Origin: Rhabdornis inornatus
Lineage: Eukaryota > Chordata > Aves > Passeriformes > Rhabdornithidae
NCBI GenBank assembly: GCA_013397075.1
Contig: VWZS01010096.1
Coordinates: forward strand, 930,001 to 994,000
Length of the DNA stretch: 64,000 bases
Direction: 5' to 3'
How positions within the stretch are numbered: the first letter of the stretch is position 1; each line of letters begins with the position of its first letter. A program made the position numbers and the translations under genes. Shown in pieces: positions 44,225 to 55,486 of this stretch. The notes under the pieces were generated by a model. The model made no database searches, had not been told where the DNA came from, and was given only the letters and a program-made list of their open reading frames with translations.

Positions 44225-44460
44225 CAAACAAAAACACGATGCAAATGAGCTGCTTGCAACAGGTAGCCTTAATCAGATGCTGTCAGATGAATTCAGCATC
44301 TCTCCGATTGTCGCCTGCACTAGCCTCCCGTTCCGAAGCCCTCATCTGCTCCAGATGTGGTTTAATTTACTGCGACTTGGCTAATTACTGTAATTAAGGA
44401 TTAATTACTGTTAATTACTTTCACATAAACTCAACGCCAGTCAAAGAGCGGAGCCTTATG
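44225..44460. promoter_or_regulatory. Homeodomain/POU-motif-rich block
   Basis: Contains a perfect octamer ATGCAAAT (44239-44246), CCTTAATCAGATGC, GATGAATTCAGC, and four TAATTA cores at 44382, 44391, 44402 and 44412. Their spacings of 9, 11 and 10 bases place them on one face of the helix. The two middle cores form TAATTAAGGATTAATTA, the same 17-mer as at 17175. Many homeodomain families (LHX, DLX, PRRX, HOX and others) bind TAATTA. The strongest enhancer candidate in the window, still without conservation or occupancy data. Confidence 0.52.
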
Positions 44461-44505
44461 AAGCCTGCCACAGCGTTGAACACAACCACAGCAGCTTGGG
44501 TGGGC

Positions 44506-44539
44506 CCACCGGGTGCTCGGGGCCATCCCGAGCCGGTGG
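44506..44539. other. GC-rich hairpin-forming inverted repeat
   Basis: An outer 6-bp stem (CCACCG with CGGTGG) and an inner 7-bp stem (GCTCGGG with CCCGAGC) close on a 5-base loop, with a 3-base bulge on the left arm. It follows 90 bases after the phased TAATTA cores. It could matter as DNA or RNA structure, or be chance. Confidence 0.45.
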
Positions 44540-44544
44540 CCACT

Positions 44545-45285
44545 GCCCAGCCAGCCCCTGGCCTTGGCCCTCGCCCCACGGATCACCCCCCCCACTGCCC
44601 AGCCCTCCCCAGGCTGGCAGGCAGGCATGGCAGGGCTCCAGATGGCATCCAGCAAGCCAGCCACTGTTATTATCATTAATAATTACATAGAGCAGGGATT
44701 TGCTGCGCAAACCCTGGTTAGGAAGGGGAGCCCAGCGGCGGCTCCGGCAGGCTCTGGAAAGATGCAACAGATTAATGCAACCTTTGCCAATGCTTCCACC
44801 TGTGGTGTCCTCCACCACCCTGTCCCCAGTTATCCTGAAGTCCCTTAATAGATGAAAGATGCAAAACTGTTATGCTTTGGCATAAAAGGTGCTTTAGCAA
44901 ACAAGGGAAGAAACCAGCCCTGTATCTAAGAGAACAGGAGCCAGGAAAACCTGTGGTGGGTGCGGGAAGGAACGCCAAAATGATTCATGGACAGTGCGGT
45001 GTGGAGCGTTCCCAAGGGAAACAAGTGCCTGCTGGTGGCGCAGGGCCTGCCCTGCTTCCCTGGCTCCCTTAGACTTGTTAGGCTCCATATCTGTCGGCCT
45101 TATTAGTTTTAGAAGTCCTGGGGCTTTTTCTATCACAGCAGAGGGAGGAAAAGCCTGGGAAGGGGGGGACATGAGGTGTGATGGTGGCAGCAAAGCCAGG
45201 GGTGGGCCGTGCCCCGTCTTCACCCATCGCCTGCAGCCCCGGCCTGGTCTCGTGGCCATGCGTGTAATATGAAGGCAGGATGGGA
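44545..45285. other. Gene-free stretch, nothing recognised
   Basis: Mostly G/C-rich, with a small AT patch at 44665-44690 (TTATTATCATTAATAATTAC) that resembles the sequence flanking the assembly gap, probably because both derive from TTA-type repeats. Confidence 0.45.
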
Positions 45286-45289
45286 GAGA

Positions 45290-45620
45290 AAAATTGGCAT
45301 GATTAGATGGGTATTGTTCTATTAGATCTCTGCCTGCTTGCTCTTGTGTCTCAGCATTTGAAGATGAAACATATTCATTTAGCTCCCAGGATGAATGGTT
45401 TTAATAAGGGGAGCAAGATGAGGTGGGGTAGTCCTGATGACTTCAGAGACCCATCAGCTCTCCCCCTAAGGCCATTCCAGTGATGACATGGGCCACACGA
45501 CCATTAACGCTGCAATCAGGACAAGTTTTCCGTGTCCATGCGAATCCTTCAGCTGGGAAGAGCGTGTTTTGGAGCCCAGGAGGAGATGTGTATCAGCAGT
45601 AATCAGATTGAGCCTGAAGG
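45290..45620. promoter_or_regulatory. Enhancer-like block
   Basis: Unique sequence with GCATGATTAGATGGG, CTATTAGATCTC, GTTTTAATAAGG, ACCATTAACGCTGC and GCAGTAATCAGATTG. Weak compositional call. Confidence 0.28.
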
Positions 45621-45624
45621 GAGG

Positions 45625-48600
45625 GCAGGCAGGGGGTGAAGCAGGGGCTCCCTGGATGTGCTTCCTGGGGGCAGGCAAGGAGAAGCAGAGATGCCGGCAG
45701 ACCACCCAGCTAGAGTCTGCTGGATTTCCAGCATCCCAGCATCCCAGCATTCTAGTGATGCCATCCTGATGAGGGGCCGAGACCTTGCAGTGCTCATTAG
45801 TTATTTCAGCAGGACCCAGCGCCTCCCCGTGCCATCCCACCCGGCCCCCGCCACTCTGCTCCGCTGCCATCCGCCTCCAGGCTGCCTGTGGCCTGCTTAA
45901 ACCCCAAATCAAGATAATTCCCATGATCAGGAGCATCTCTGGGGGCAGGGCAGGGGACACCAGGCCGCTGCCGGTGCCCACACGGCCCGGGAGGAGCCGG
46001 GGGTGTGCGGAGGAGCACGCTCCGGTGAGCCAGGAGGGGCAGCCAGCCGGCGCTCCGGCTGTCAGCTCTGCTCAGCCCTCCTGTCAGGCTCAGGGATGCC
46101 CAGGCCCTCATTGCTTTAATTGACACCTTCCTCTGGCATCCCACGCTCGGCCGTCCAAGCCCCATCTTCCCTTCTCCTCTGGGAGGAAGCGAGGGTGTGG
46201 TCCAGCCCTCTGCCTTGCCCCTGTGCCCCTGGAACCAAGGCTGGGGAGAAGTGAGGAGACCCAGGATGGGTTCAGGAGCGTGGCCAGCATCCCTGGCGTG
46301 ACAGTTTTGTGCGTGCTGGTCTTCCCAAAGGTTGGAACATCCCCTGAGGATTTCCTTGCCCCTTTCCTTTACCAAGGCACTGCAGAAATCTTTTGTGGCA
46401 GCCCAAGAAGGACCAGAGCCTGAAGAAGACCCATAGGATCTCTGGTCATGCTTCACTGTTTTGGAGATATCTCTGTGCACTCATAAGCGAGAAGGAGCAA
46501 GGGCTGGTTGCTCTGTGGAGCATGTTCTGGCTGTGCTGCAAGGCCTTGTGAAGCCCACAGGAGGGGAGGAAAGATGGGAGTGGAGGAGCTGGTAGGATGG
46601 CTTCATCTTCCCCAGTCAACTCTGATGCAGGTCGTGCTGGGCACACCGGATTGTCCTACTGAAGGCCAGGAGAGTTGGCCACTTTTGGGGCCAGGAGCAG
46701 GGCAGATGGCCATGAGGTGCTGATAGTTTGGGGCTGCTATCCCTGTCCTGCAGGGGACAACAAAGGCATCTTGTCTCTCCCAAACGAGCAGGAAGCAGCA
46801 GAGCTCATGTTTCTTGTCCATCAGGAGCTGCAGGCACAGCCTGTGACTCTGCTTGAACAGGACAAAGGCTTCCTCTAGAAGGTTGCTCTTTAGGGAGAAG
46901 TACCTGTTTGGAAAATGCCATCTCAGAAGCTCTAGGTGCAATGGGTGCATTAGTTCTGGGGAAAATGAGGTGTGCAATGCCTGGAACTGGTGCTTGGACC
47001 AGCTGTGATGGCAGCTACTGCTGCCACATGTGTGGCAGTGAATCTGTCCCATCCTTTTCCACAACTTGACCTTGGTCTCTATCCAGTGCCCCACAACTTG
47101 CCTACCCTGGACAGCAGACAGACTCCACAGCTGGTCTTTCTGTTGAATGGAGGAGGCTTCAGAAAGCTTTGCTGGGACCATGGTTGGTCCTGCAAGGACC
47201 ATCCCCACCTCTTTGCCTGGGCCTGCTGGGAGCCTTCCATGCAAATAAAAACCGTGCCCCTTTTCCCATTTGTCCTCATTGGGGGCGGTCTTGTGAACTG
47301 AGGCACCTCCAACATTCCTCCCAGGCGGCCAGTGCAGGCAACAGGGAGAGATCTCCCATGGACTGCTCCATCTTTGCTCTCTATATTAAAGTTGGGAGCC
47401 CTTTGATGTCTGCTTTTGCAGCTCAGATTCTGCCAGGAGGCTCAGAGCAGCCTGTGTAATTAGCCCAGAAAAATGCCGCTTTCATGTGGGTCGGGGGACC
47501 CAAGCGGAGAAGAGATTTCCAAGGGCTTTGTTCTGCTGCAGGGAAATGTTCAGGCTTTGGTGGGTTTCGACAGAGCTCTTCTCACACTTCCCTTTTTCTC
47601 CTGCTGTGGGGTGGAGCTCGGGGTTTTGGCAGGGAAAGCACACGTGGCAAGCTGCTGCTCCACGGGAGACGGACCCTTTGGTGCTGGACTGGGGTTTGGG
47701 TACATGCAGAAAGCAGGGATCAGCCAGAGCCGTGCTCCAGCTGGCCCAGGGGAGGAGAAAAAACAACCCAGATATTGCAGGACTGCTTCCCACAGCTTCA
47801 GTTTTCTTCCTTATTTGCCCTAAGGAGCGCTCGAGGCAGGCGCTGCTCATCCAAGCCCTGGTGATCCCTGCCTGCAGGCGTTGCTGCCGCACCAGTGCAG
47901 GGGTGTAAACCAGAAGGGTGTAAATCAGAGCAAGGTGATCCGTCTCTGGCCATGGGTTCATGCTCCCAGTCAGCTCTCAAGCTGGTTTTTGCCAGGGGTG
48001 GGTGGTGGTGGAGGATGGCAGCTCCGTATTTGCTGTCCTGCCAGGGATGGGGGAGCCACTGCAGCTGTGCTGTGACTCCAGACATCCTTTCTTGCAGCAG
48101 GACTTTGCTGAAACACAGGAGACCCTTCAGGGTTGCCTTAGCACAACAGGTTGCAGTTTTCAGCCTCATCTTTTACCTGCTTTTCCGTCTGCCCTTAAAT
48201 CAGCACCAGCAGATCTGTGGCAAACAGGCCGTGGGCTTTCCTTTTGCTTTTGGTGCAGGTAGGGCACTCATGCCTCCACCAAACCTTTTAGCCTCATGCA
48301 TCATCCTGGATGGTCCTGGATCAGACTAAGAAGCACCTTCCTGCAGCTGCTGCTGCCCTGCATGTGCCTGTGCCCCTTTCCTGCCTTTTTTTCTTTTTTT
48401 TTGAGTGAGGCAAATATGTTGCTTTTCACACCATTTATGGGACCCATCCAGGTTGCAGCAGGAGCAGCAAAGAGGGGCCAGACAGAGATACTCGTGTCAG
48501 CAAAGGTGATGCCCTTCTGCCCTAGGAAGAGGATTCGTTGGCAAAGTGGTTTTCAGGATCCTGAGGACTTAGCTTGGAAATATATACCTATATCAAGGTG

Positions 48601-48985
48601 ATAGTGAGGGTGTTCTCTAACCTTCCCAGTGTGACAGGATCTCCCCACTCTAAAAGCAGCAAAAAGCACAGACATACTGAAAACTGAGCAGTGAATGGAT
48701 TTTATTTTCCCCCTGTGTTTTCTCCCCTGGGGCTTAAAGCAGCCCCAACCCACCTCACCCAACAAACCCAAAGCCAACAGATTTCTCCTCAACCCAGAGC
48801 TGTGCCATCTGCTGTGGCCAAGGTCTTACCTTCTCCCAGTTATTTCTCATGTGTCTCTTGCTTGAAGGCCTTGTGTCATGTTCCTTCCTATAAGGGAGCC
48901 ATGGGGCCTCCCTGGGGATCGCCCTCCTCTTCTTGGGCCTGATTTCTTCCAGCTTTTACTTGGGGATGAATGGATGCAATGGAGC
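45625..48985. other. Gene-free stretch, G/C-rich filler
   Basis: No exon or transposon recognised. A moderately CpG-rich patch lies at about 45820-46075, and a triple CAGCATCC-type repeat at 45729-45750. A perfect octamer ATGCAAAT occurs at 47239-47246. Frames up to 224 codons on the minus strand show no domain. Confidence 0.52.
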
Positions 48986-48989
48986 CCCC

Positions 48990-49205
48990 TGCACATGGGG
49001 TCCCGGCAGCGTGCATGTGAATATACAGGGTGTGGGTTATATATGGGATTATGGTATTTAGCTCACATTAATGAGCATACAGGAGAGCAGGGAAAAATGG
49101 ATCATTTATGGTTACGATCTGGCTACTGTCAAAATAGGGTGTTATTTTGATGGTTGCTTTGTCTTTGCTCTGCGAGCAATATGAAGATAGTTTCTTAGCA
49201 ACAAA
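48990..49205. promoter_or_regulatory. AT-rich island, enhancer-like
   Basis: Unique sequence with GTGAATATACAGGG, TTATATATGGGATTATGG, CACATTAATGAGC and GATCATTTATGGTTACG. Candidate element on texture only. Confidence 0.32.
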
Positions 49206-49209
49206 ACTG

Positions 49210-49775
49210 TGTTCTCAAACAACACCAGTGAAAAACAACCCCCCAGAAAAAAAGGAGGCAGCCTGAAAAGCACTGTTCCTTGTGTGTGCCCCCTGGCCAC
49301 ACAGCATCCATTAATTAAGTGCAGAATGTCCCACTGGGCAGCAGGTGCTCGTCCATGGTCATGGGGTCATGCCAGCACTGCCCTGGTCCCTGCTGGCATG
49401 GGTTGCTTGGGGTACGATCACGGTTCCTTTTGCAGAGGGGTAAACTGAGGCAGCTTGGGAAGAATGTTACAGGGTGGTCTTTAGGAGACATGGGAGGGTT
49501 TGAGCTACTGCTGAGTGCTGCTTGCCACGTGGTAGCTGCAGGCGCTGCCTCAGACCTTTCTTGGTCAAGGTCTTCTGCAGGGTCTCGTCCCTGCATCTCA
49601 GATGGATTCCAGAAGGAGGGCGGGGGGAGCTGCCTGTGAGCCATTTTGGCAGCGGTTCTCCCATGCAATTTGGAGTGTCTCTCCTTTGAAGGAGGCGCTG
49701 GGCCTGGTGTCTGTGCTGACGTTGGAGTCCATGAGAGCAAGCGGTTCCTCCAGCCAAGTATCTGCCAGGCTGTGT
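49210..49775. other. Gene-free stretch, nothing recognised
   Basis: Filler; no element seen. Confidence 0.45.
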
Positions 49776-49779
49776 CGGG

Positions 49780-49915
49780 AGAACTTTTATCATTTCTGTC
49801 ACAGACATCACAACTCGCTTGTCTTACCATACATCTTCCTAAATGTGACAGAATATTCAGCTGTTATTAATTGAATACTCTCTAATTTAACTGCTTAGCA
49901 GGACAGAGAGCGACT
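49780..49915. promoter_or_regulatory. Short enhancer-like block
   Basis: GCTGTTATTAATTGAATAC and CTCTAATTTAACTGC in unique sequence. Weak call. Confidence 0.28.
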
Positions 49916-49919
49916 GGTT

Positions 49920-50665
49920 TGTCTCAGCACTGAGAGCTGCTGTCAGGCACGCACGAGGTTTTGGGGTGTGGAGAAGTTACTTGGGGAGTGAAATAGGGCT
50001 TTTTTTTTAGTATCCCCCCCCAATGCCACCTTGCATGGGACTGAGCCTCATCCTGCCAGGGAGGGGCTCCAGCATCTGCTGTGGCTCCTGGTCCTGGGGC
50101 ACATGGCCAAGCCCAGGATGGAGATGCTGAGGACATTGCTGCTTCTCCATCCCGTCCTGGCATTACCATCTGGGCTTAGAGAGGAAGGACATCCTGGGAG
50201 TGTGGCCAGGAGCTGGTGATGCTCCCTGGGTGCCCAGGATGGAAGAGTGATTTGGAATGGCTTGTCCCAGTCTTCATTCAGGTGGGTAAATACCTTCTTC
50301 TCTGGGGAGCTACTGGAAGCAAAGCTCAGTCCTTCAGTGTTCTCCTTGATGGAGTCACATGCCCATCGTGGCCTGGCCATCCCCTCAGTCCCTCACAAAT
50401 CCCAGTTATGGCTCCTTGTCTTCCTCCTCCTCCTCCTCCTTCTTTACATCTTTGTATCCAGAAATGCCAGAGATGTGCCATATGCAGCCTGGATGTCACG
50501 TTAGGCTTGCTGAGAAGCTGGGATCCTTTGGAGGATGCAGGAGGCAGCTCCCTTTGCTGTCAGCTGGGCAGCAGGCTGGTGGGGGACCGTCCCCTCCAAC
50601 CTCCCCAGGCCCCTGCCTGCTTGCACACACACGTGTTCACATCTCTTTGCTCCTCTCCCAGAAAG
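49920..50665. other. Gene-free stretch with (TCC)n
   Basis: Filler containing a (TCC)6 repeat at 50422-50440 and a CACACACACG run near 50624. No exon recognised. Confidence 0.5.
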
Positions 50666-50669
50666 TTCA

Positions 50670-50935
50670 AATCCAGAGTCAAGTTTATTGTTTCTATCTC
50701 GTTTATTTTAAGTATAGTTTTACACTTTATTATATGCTGTGACATCTTAAATGGAGCCTGTCACTCTATCTTGACTACTGCTAGGGGCTACAGCCACTTA
50801 CTGTGTCAGGCTTTTCGGCAGCCCTGATTAACGATATCAAAACGAATGGATCCCAGCACAGGCACAAGCACGAAAATCGAGGGGTGATTTGCATACTCAA
50901 ATGGTGCAACACATCAAAAGGCTGCAGCCCGTGCA
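50670..50935. promoter_or_regulatory. Enhancer-like block with octamer
   Basis: Unique sequence with CAAGTTTATTGTTTC, CTGATTAACGATATC, CACGAAAATCGAGGGG and a perfect octamer ATTTGCAT (50887-50894). Candidate regulatory element. Confidence 0.4.
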
Positions 50936-51049
50936 GGTATTGCACCAGCACAGCCCAGGGATGCACATTCCTGCTGTCCCACATCCTTGTATACGGGACC
51001 TGTAAATGCTGTGCACACCTAAGTCTATTTATTCAGTGCCTTCAGCCTA

Positions 51050-51430
51050 GAGGAAAGGCCTTGCCCTTTCTAACAGGAGTTTTTTTATCTCACTGGACAA
51101 CGTATCAATTAGGATAGCGAAATAGAATAATATTTTTTTTCTCATGTGCCTGTTGGGATATGTTGCAGAATTACCCATGCGAATGCTTTTTTTTTTCCTG
51201 AAAGTAACATTTTGTTACGTTAATTCATGCACTGGAGAAACAAACTTTCTGTTCTTCCAGTCCAATCTCCACTTACAAGTCAGGTTTTTGTAACCCTGTC
51301 ATTGAAATGCGAGGTAGCCTACAGTAATTTGAATATTTCATTCTGCCGGCTGCTAATGCACTCTGCATTACAGATGGTACTTGCTCCATCCTTCTGGACT
51401 GGGTTCAATTATAAATGAAAGTAGAGAGCT
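51050..51430. promoter_or_regulatory. AT-rich enhancer-like block
   Basis: Unique AT-rich sequence (CAATTAGGATAGCG, GTTACGTTAATTCATGC, GTAATTTGAATATTTC, GGCTGCTAATGCACTC) with two T runs (51131 and 51188). CAATTAGGATAG pairs an ATTA core with a GGAT core. Together with the 50.7 kb block this is a roughly 750-base candidate cluster. Confidence 0.38.
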
Positions 51431-51434
51431 GAGA

Positions 51435-52195
51435 TTTGTCTTTTTGTCTGTGCTTAGTTGGAATAACACAATAAAGCTTGATGGGTAAGAATTCCTCAAG
51501 CTGCCTCTTCCTTGCCCGCGATGTCTCCGGTGTAGCTTTCTTCTCTCCATAGCAGATCCCACTTGCCTTTCAAGTTGAGCTTGGAGTATTAGTCTTGGCA
51601 GTGGTGGGGTTTTTCACAAGGAATTTTTGGCTCAGATGTCCACTTTTTGGAAGTGCTTAGTTCAGTCCTCTTTCTGGCTGTTTATTTACCGGGCTCTGCA
51701 TCCCCCTTTGCATCCCAGGCCAGGAGTGGTGGTAGGAGAAGCCTGCTTGGGCTGGGCAAGAAGGGTTGTGCATGGCTTTTGGGGTGGTGGGGTTGTCTTC
51801 CCTCCCAGTGTCAACAGGGTCAGCAACCTGGTCTGCAGCCACAGAGAAGCAAAGGGGATGCACAACAGCCTTCCTCTATCCCAGGGTTCCTGCCATGGAC
51901 TCTTCCCAAAGGCTCTAGGAATAAAAGGGCCCCTAGAGATCCAAAGAAAACATTTACCTCTGCTTGGTGATTAACAGAAAGGGGGGTTGGAAGCCTCCAG
52001 CCCAGCTGCACAGGGGCTCTCTATTACATACAGATGCCTTTTGCGAGCTCCTCGGCTGTCCCGGCCGGTAAAAGCAATATTGCCGAGGCAGTCAGAGGAG
52101 GTGAGGGCAGGGCTTTCAATTTGGTTTTACATTTACAAGGACCAGATGGCCTCGCTGTAGATGATCTTTGATCTGGGATGCAGCCGGAGCTGGGC
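51435..52195. other. Gene-free stretch, nothing recognised
   Basis: Filler; no element seen. Confidence 0.45.
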
Positions 52196-52199
52196 AAAG

Positions 52200-52232
52200 A
52201 TTTTTTTGGTTTTGGTTTTGGTTTTCTGTTGG

Positions 52233-52263
<31 letters not shown>

Positions 52264-52335
52264 GTTTTGTTTTGTTTGTTTGTTTGGTTTGGTTTGGTTT
52301 GGTTTGGTTTGGTTTGGTTTGGTTTGGTTTTTTTC
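52200..52335. repeat. Compound T/G array: TTTTG, TTTG and (GGTTT)9
   Basis: The array passes from T runs and GGTTTT, through TTTG and TTTTG units (52240-52285), to nine perfect GGTTT units (52286-52330), then a T run. On the minus strand it translates as repeating Asn-Gln-Thr-Lys-Pro, a translation artefact. Four or more GG steps separated by TTT could form a two-layer G-quadruplex. Confidence 0.95.
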
Positions 52336-52559
52336 TCCCTTTTTAATCTCCTCGCTGGTTCTGGCAGGGCCTCTCCCACCGGAGCAGGGGGAGCTGCGTG
52401 TCCGTGTCCTGGCTGGTGGGGCTGGGTGTGAGCCCCCTGTGCCTGTGGGGATGGGTGAGCTGGCTGGTGAAGCCCTGAGCAGGGTTGTCCGAGGTGGAAG
52501 GCAGAGCCGGATCCCGTTACACCACCGCCCCACAGCACAGAAATCTGCGTCAACAGCCT

Positions 52560-53000
52560 CTTGCACGGAATATAATTAAACACACGCAGGCACCTCCAAA
52601 CAGAAATGCCACTAATTGATTATTTTTAATGTTTTCCCCCCATTTTTTCTGGTGTCTTGCACCCTCCCAGCTGCATGGACGTGTGGGGGCTCTCTCCTCC
52701 AGTCTTGCCTTGCCAATTTTGGGTTTCTTTCTTCCCCCCACATGTTTTGAATGGAGCGGGAGCGAAGGCAGCCGATCCTATTTCACAAGCGCTTGGACTT
52801 GCAGCACTCTCCCTCCTGTCCAAACAGATCGTTTACAGAAGGGGCCTCTATTTAAAGAAGGAACTGAACGTTCAGAGCTGTTTTCTGGCCTTAAAACGCT
52901 GCCGACCGGCTGTTGCCTCTCAAAGAGTCGGGCTTTGTCTGGCACGCCCGAGGACCGGCTTTGACGCCAGGCTCAGCAGGTCGGCGCGGTGGCATGAGGG
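52560..53000. promoter_or_regulatory. Enhancer-like block with CpG-containing right half
   Basis: The left part is AT-rich (GGAATATAATTAAACACACG, CACTAATTGATTATTTTT). The right part from 52750 keeps many CpGs (CGGGAGCGAAGGC, GCTGCCGACCGG, GAGGACCGGCTTTGACGCC) in unique sequence. The combination is unlike filler and suggests a regulatory element. No coding frame is convincing. Confidence 0.35.
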
Positions 53001-53224
53001 ACTGAGTGAGCATCGTGCAAAAAATGTGCTCCTTTGTTTGCTGCCATCACTGGATCGCAGCAGAGTTGGGTTCAGGGTAGCATCTTAGCCCTGGGAGTGT
53101 CTAGGTTTGGGCAAACCTCGCCTCTCTGTGGTGGTGTGGGTGGGACAAACTTGGAAACCAAAGGGAAAAGGAGCATTCAGATAGGTTTTGGTGGGATCTG
53201 TGTATGGCATGGAGAGAAAGACCC

Positions 53225-53378
53225 AGAATCGTAGAATCATTGAGGCTGGATAAGACCTTCAGGATCATCGAGTTCATCTGTTAACCCAGCACTGCCAGCT
53301 CCACCACTAAACCCTGCCCCTAAGAGCCCCATCTTCCTGTCTTCTAAATACCTTCAGGGATGGTGACTCCACCTTGTG
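53225..53378 (-). mobile_element. CR1 LINE 3' end fragment, antisense
   Basis: In plus-strand order: AGAATCGTAGAATCATTGAGG, GACCTTCAGGATCATCGAG, CACCACTAAACCCTGCCCC, TAAGAGCCCCATCTTC and CAGGGATGGTGACTCCACC. This is the reverse complement of a CR1 3' UTR, of the kind whose tail begins AGAATCATAGAATCA. It differs in layout from the copy at 30181, so it belongs to another CR1 subfamily. Only about 150 bases remain. Confidence 0.92.
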
Positions 53379-53384
53379 TGTGAG

Positions 53385-55385
53385 GGAGGTCTGCAAGGAG
53401 TTAAAAGGATCATGTAGTTCTGGAGAGCTGTGGTACTGCAAAACCACCCAGGGGTGACATGAATACAGGCTCCAGGGAGTCTGGATCTGGTCCTGTCATC
53501 TTGGTGTCATCTGTAACACTGAAAGTGGGTGCCTGAAAATTGTCCAGTTATGAGTATGTTGCATGTAAATGGATGCAACAGGAGTTGGGGTGGGATTTCT
53601 GATGGCTTTGGTTGTGGTCGCTTCTCTTGCTTTGCATTTGACCTATCCTCATAGGTGTATTACTTATTTTCGAATTTTTCATGGAGAATGCTTTGAATTG
53701 CCTGCTGCCATGGCTGGCAAGAGGTGCATGCGTGGTGGGGTGGTTTCTAATGCTTGTGGAACAGGAGACCCTGTCTGCCAGGGATCAGCACTGTCCAGCC
53801 TCCACAAGGCAGAGACCCTGGGCCATGGTTGAACCTCAGAGGAGACTGTGACCCATGGTAGCACTTCTGATGCACTCGTACTCAGCAGTGGTTGCCATCT
53901 CCCCTTGGCCAGGGTCATAGGTTTCCTACTGCAAAACCCACCCCTGAGGTTTTACACTGGCTGGAGAATCCTTGCTTAATAGTTGCTTCTCCTTTCTCCT
54001 TTGTTGCCCTCTTGTTTTCATGCACCAAAACAAAAAGAGGATATACTGCTCCTGCAGCCACATCCTTTGAGCACCAGGGAATGAGGCTGCCTTCAAGTGA
54101 GCAAAAGAGTGACAAGGTCCACACAGCTCCTGTGAGGCTGCTGGAAATGGGAAGGTGGTTCTGGGCAGAAAATGTGCTTGTGGTGGAGGTGGGGAGGTCC
54201 CTTGGCAGCAGAGGAACAGGACGTGGCCACAGGACACGCTGCAGTGGGAGCAGTTCCCTGTCTGTCCCCAGCTCTTGTAAAGATGTCTGGTGTGGTTCTG
54301 TGCTGCCCACTTTGGGAGAGAGAAGGGGTAGGAGGAGTGTATTCCATGCAAGGGCTTTGCTCCAAGACCTGGAAGATCTTTCCTATATCGCACAAAATCC
54401 TGAATCTAGCTCATGGCAAGGCCATCGACTTGGCAGCAGCGTGGCAGCACTCTCAGGAATGAATGTACCTTCAGAGTACTTAGCAAAGCTGAGACTTGAG
54501 TGGGACATTGCCATCTGACTAGCTCCAAGCCAGCTTTCCTTGGATGGAGTCTCGTGGGTCATCTTTTCTGAAGGATGGCAGGAGAGGAGAATTTGAAATG
54601 CAGCTTTTCAGCCTGGGCTTCTGCCAGTCTTTTCACTAAGGACTTTCATGCCCCAGCCACTGTGTGCATCCAGCAGCCTTTTGCAGACAGTGTGTCCAGG
54701 GAAGATGACCTTTGGAGAGGAGAGGAGGCTGGAAAGGCAGCTTCCTTCTGGGAGAAAACGTCTCTTTGTTTGTTCTCAGGTTTCAGGGCTTGGCCTGGGG
54801 CAGTTAAGTGGGACCCTTGTCCTCAGAGGAGCTCCGGAGGCCCCGGCTTCTCATTAACAGATTCAGTTCATTCAAAGAGCCCATTTCTTTTCAGCGAGCA
54901 GAATTCATATGCAAAGCACCACGCAGATCCCAGCCCAACTCTCTGTTCAGAGGAGGGGGTTTATGGCTGGACCTGACCTGGGAGCAGTCCCATCCTTTGT
55001 TTGCTGATTTGTTCCTGCAGGGTTTAGGCAGCCTCGAGTCCAGCCTGGAGCCCTGAGGAGTGCCAGGTCCTCCTCATTTCCTTGGGTGAGGACAATGGCT
55101 TTGTTCTCTTGGTCCTGAATGGGGACTTGGGTCCATCTCCCAAACTCCACCAGGAAAAGGTGATGTCCTGGCACAGGCTATCTTGGAGGGACTGAAGCTT
55201 CTCTCCATGGTTTATGTTGCTCCCCTGGGCCAGGCCAGCCTGTGGTCAGTGAGCTGGGTTGCATCTTCTGCTCAAATCTGGCCCAGCAGCAGAGCAGTGG
55301 TGAATCTCACTGGGCTTTCCTTTAACTCCTGCCACTCCTGCTCTGAGCAGCTGGAGGTTGGTCCTGGCTGTGGTGGGGTGGAGGA
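53385..55385. other. Gene-free stretch, nothing recognised
   Basis: Filler between CR1 insertions. The frame at 53892-54518 (208 codons, plus) has no recognisable domain and is overlapped by several frames on the minus strand. Confidence 0.5.
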
Positions 55386-55390
55386 GGCTG

Positions 55391-55460
55391 GGTGGAGATG
55401 GCCATGCACCATCTCTCCCTCATGGGGTGGAGATGGCCATGCACCATCTCTCCCTTATGG
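55391..55460. repeat. 35-bp tandem duplication
   Basis: Two adjacent 35-base units beginning GGTGGAGATGGCCATGCACC differ at only a few positions. The high identity suggests a recent event. It ends 27 bases from a CR1 tail. Confidence 0.93.
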
Positions 55461-55486
55461 TGTGGTCAGTGCAGCTGGAGAGTTTG

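Noticed and set aside
52024..52583. Minus-strand frames with repeating NQTKP peptides
   Set aside because: The peptide repeat is the translation of the GGTTT/TTTTG array and not a protein.
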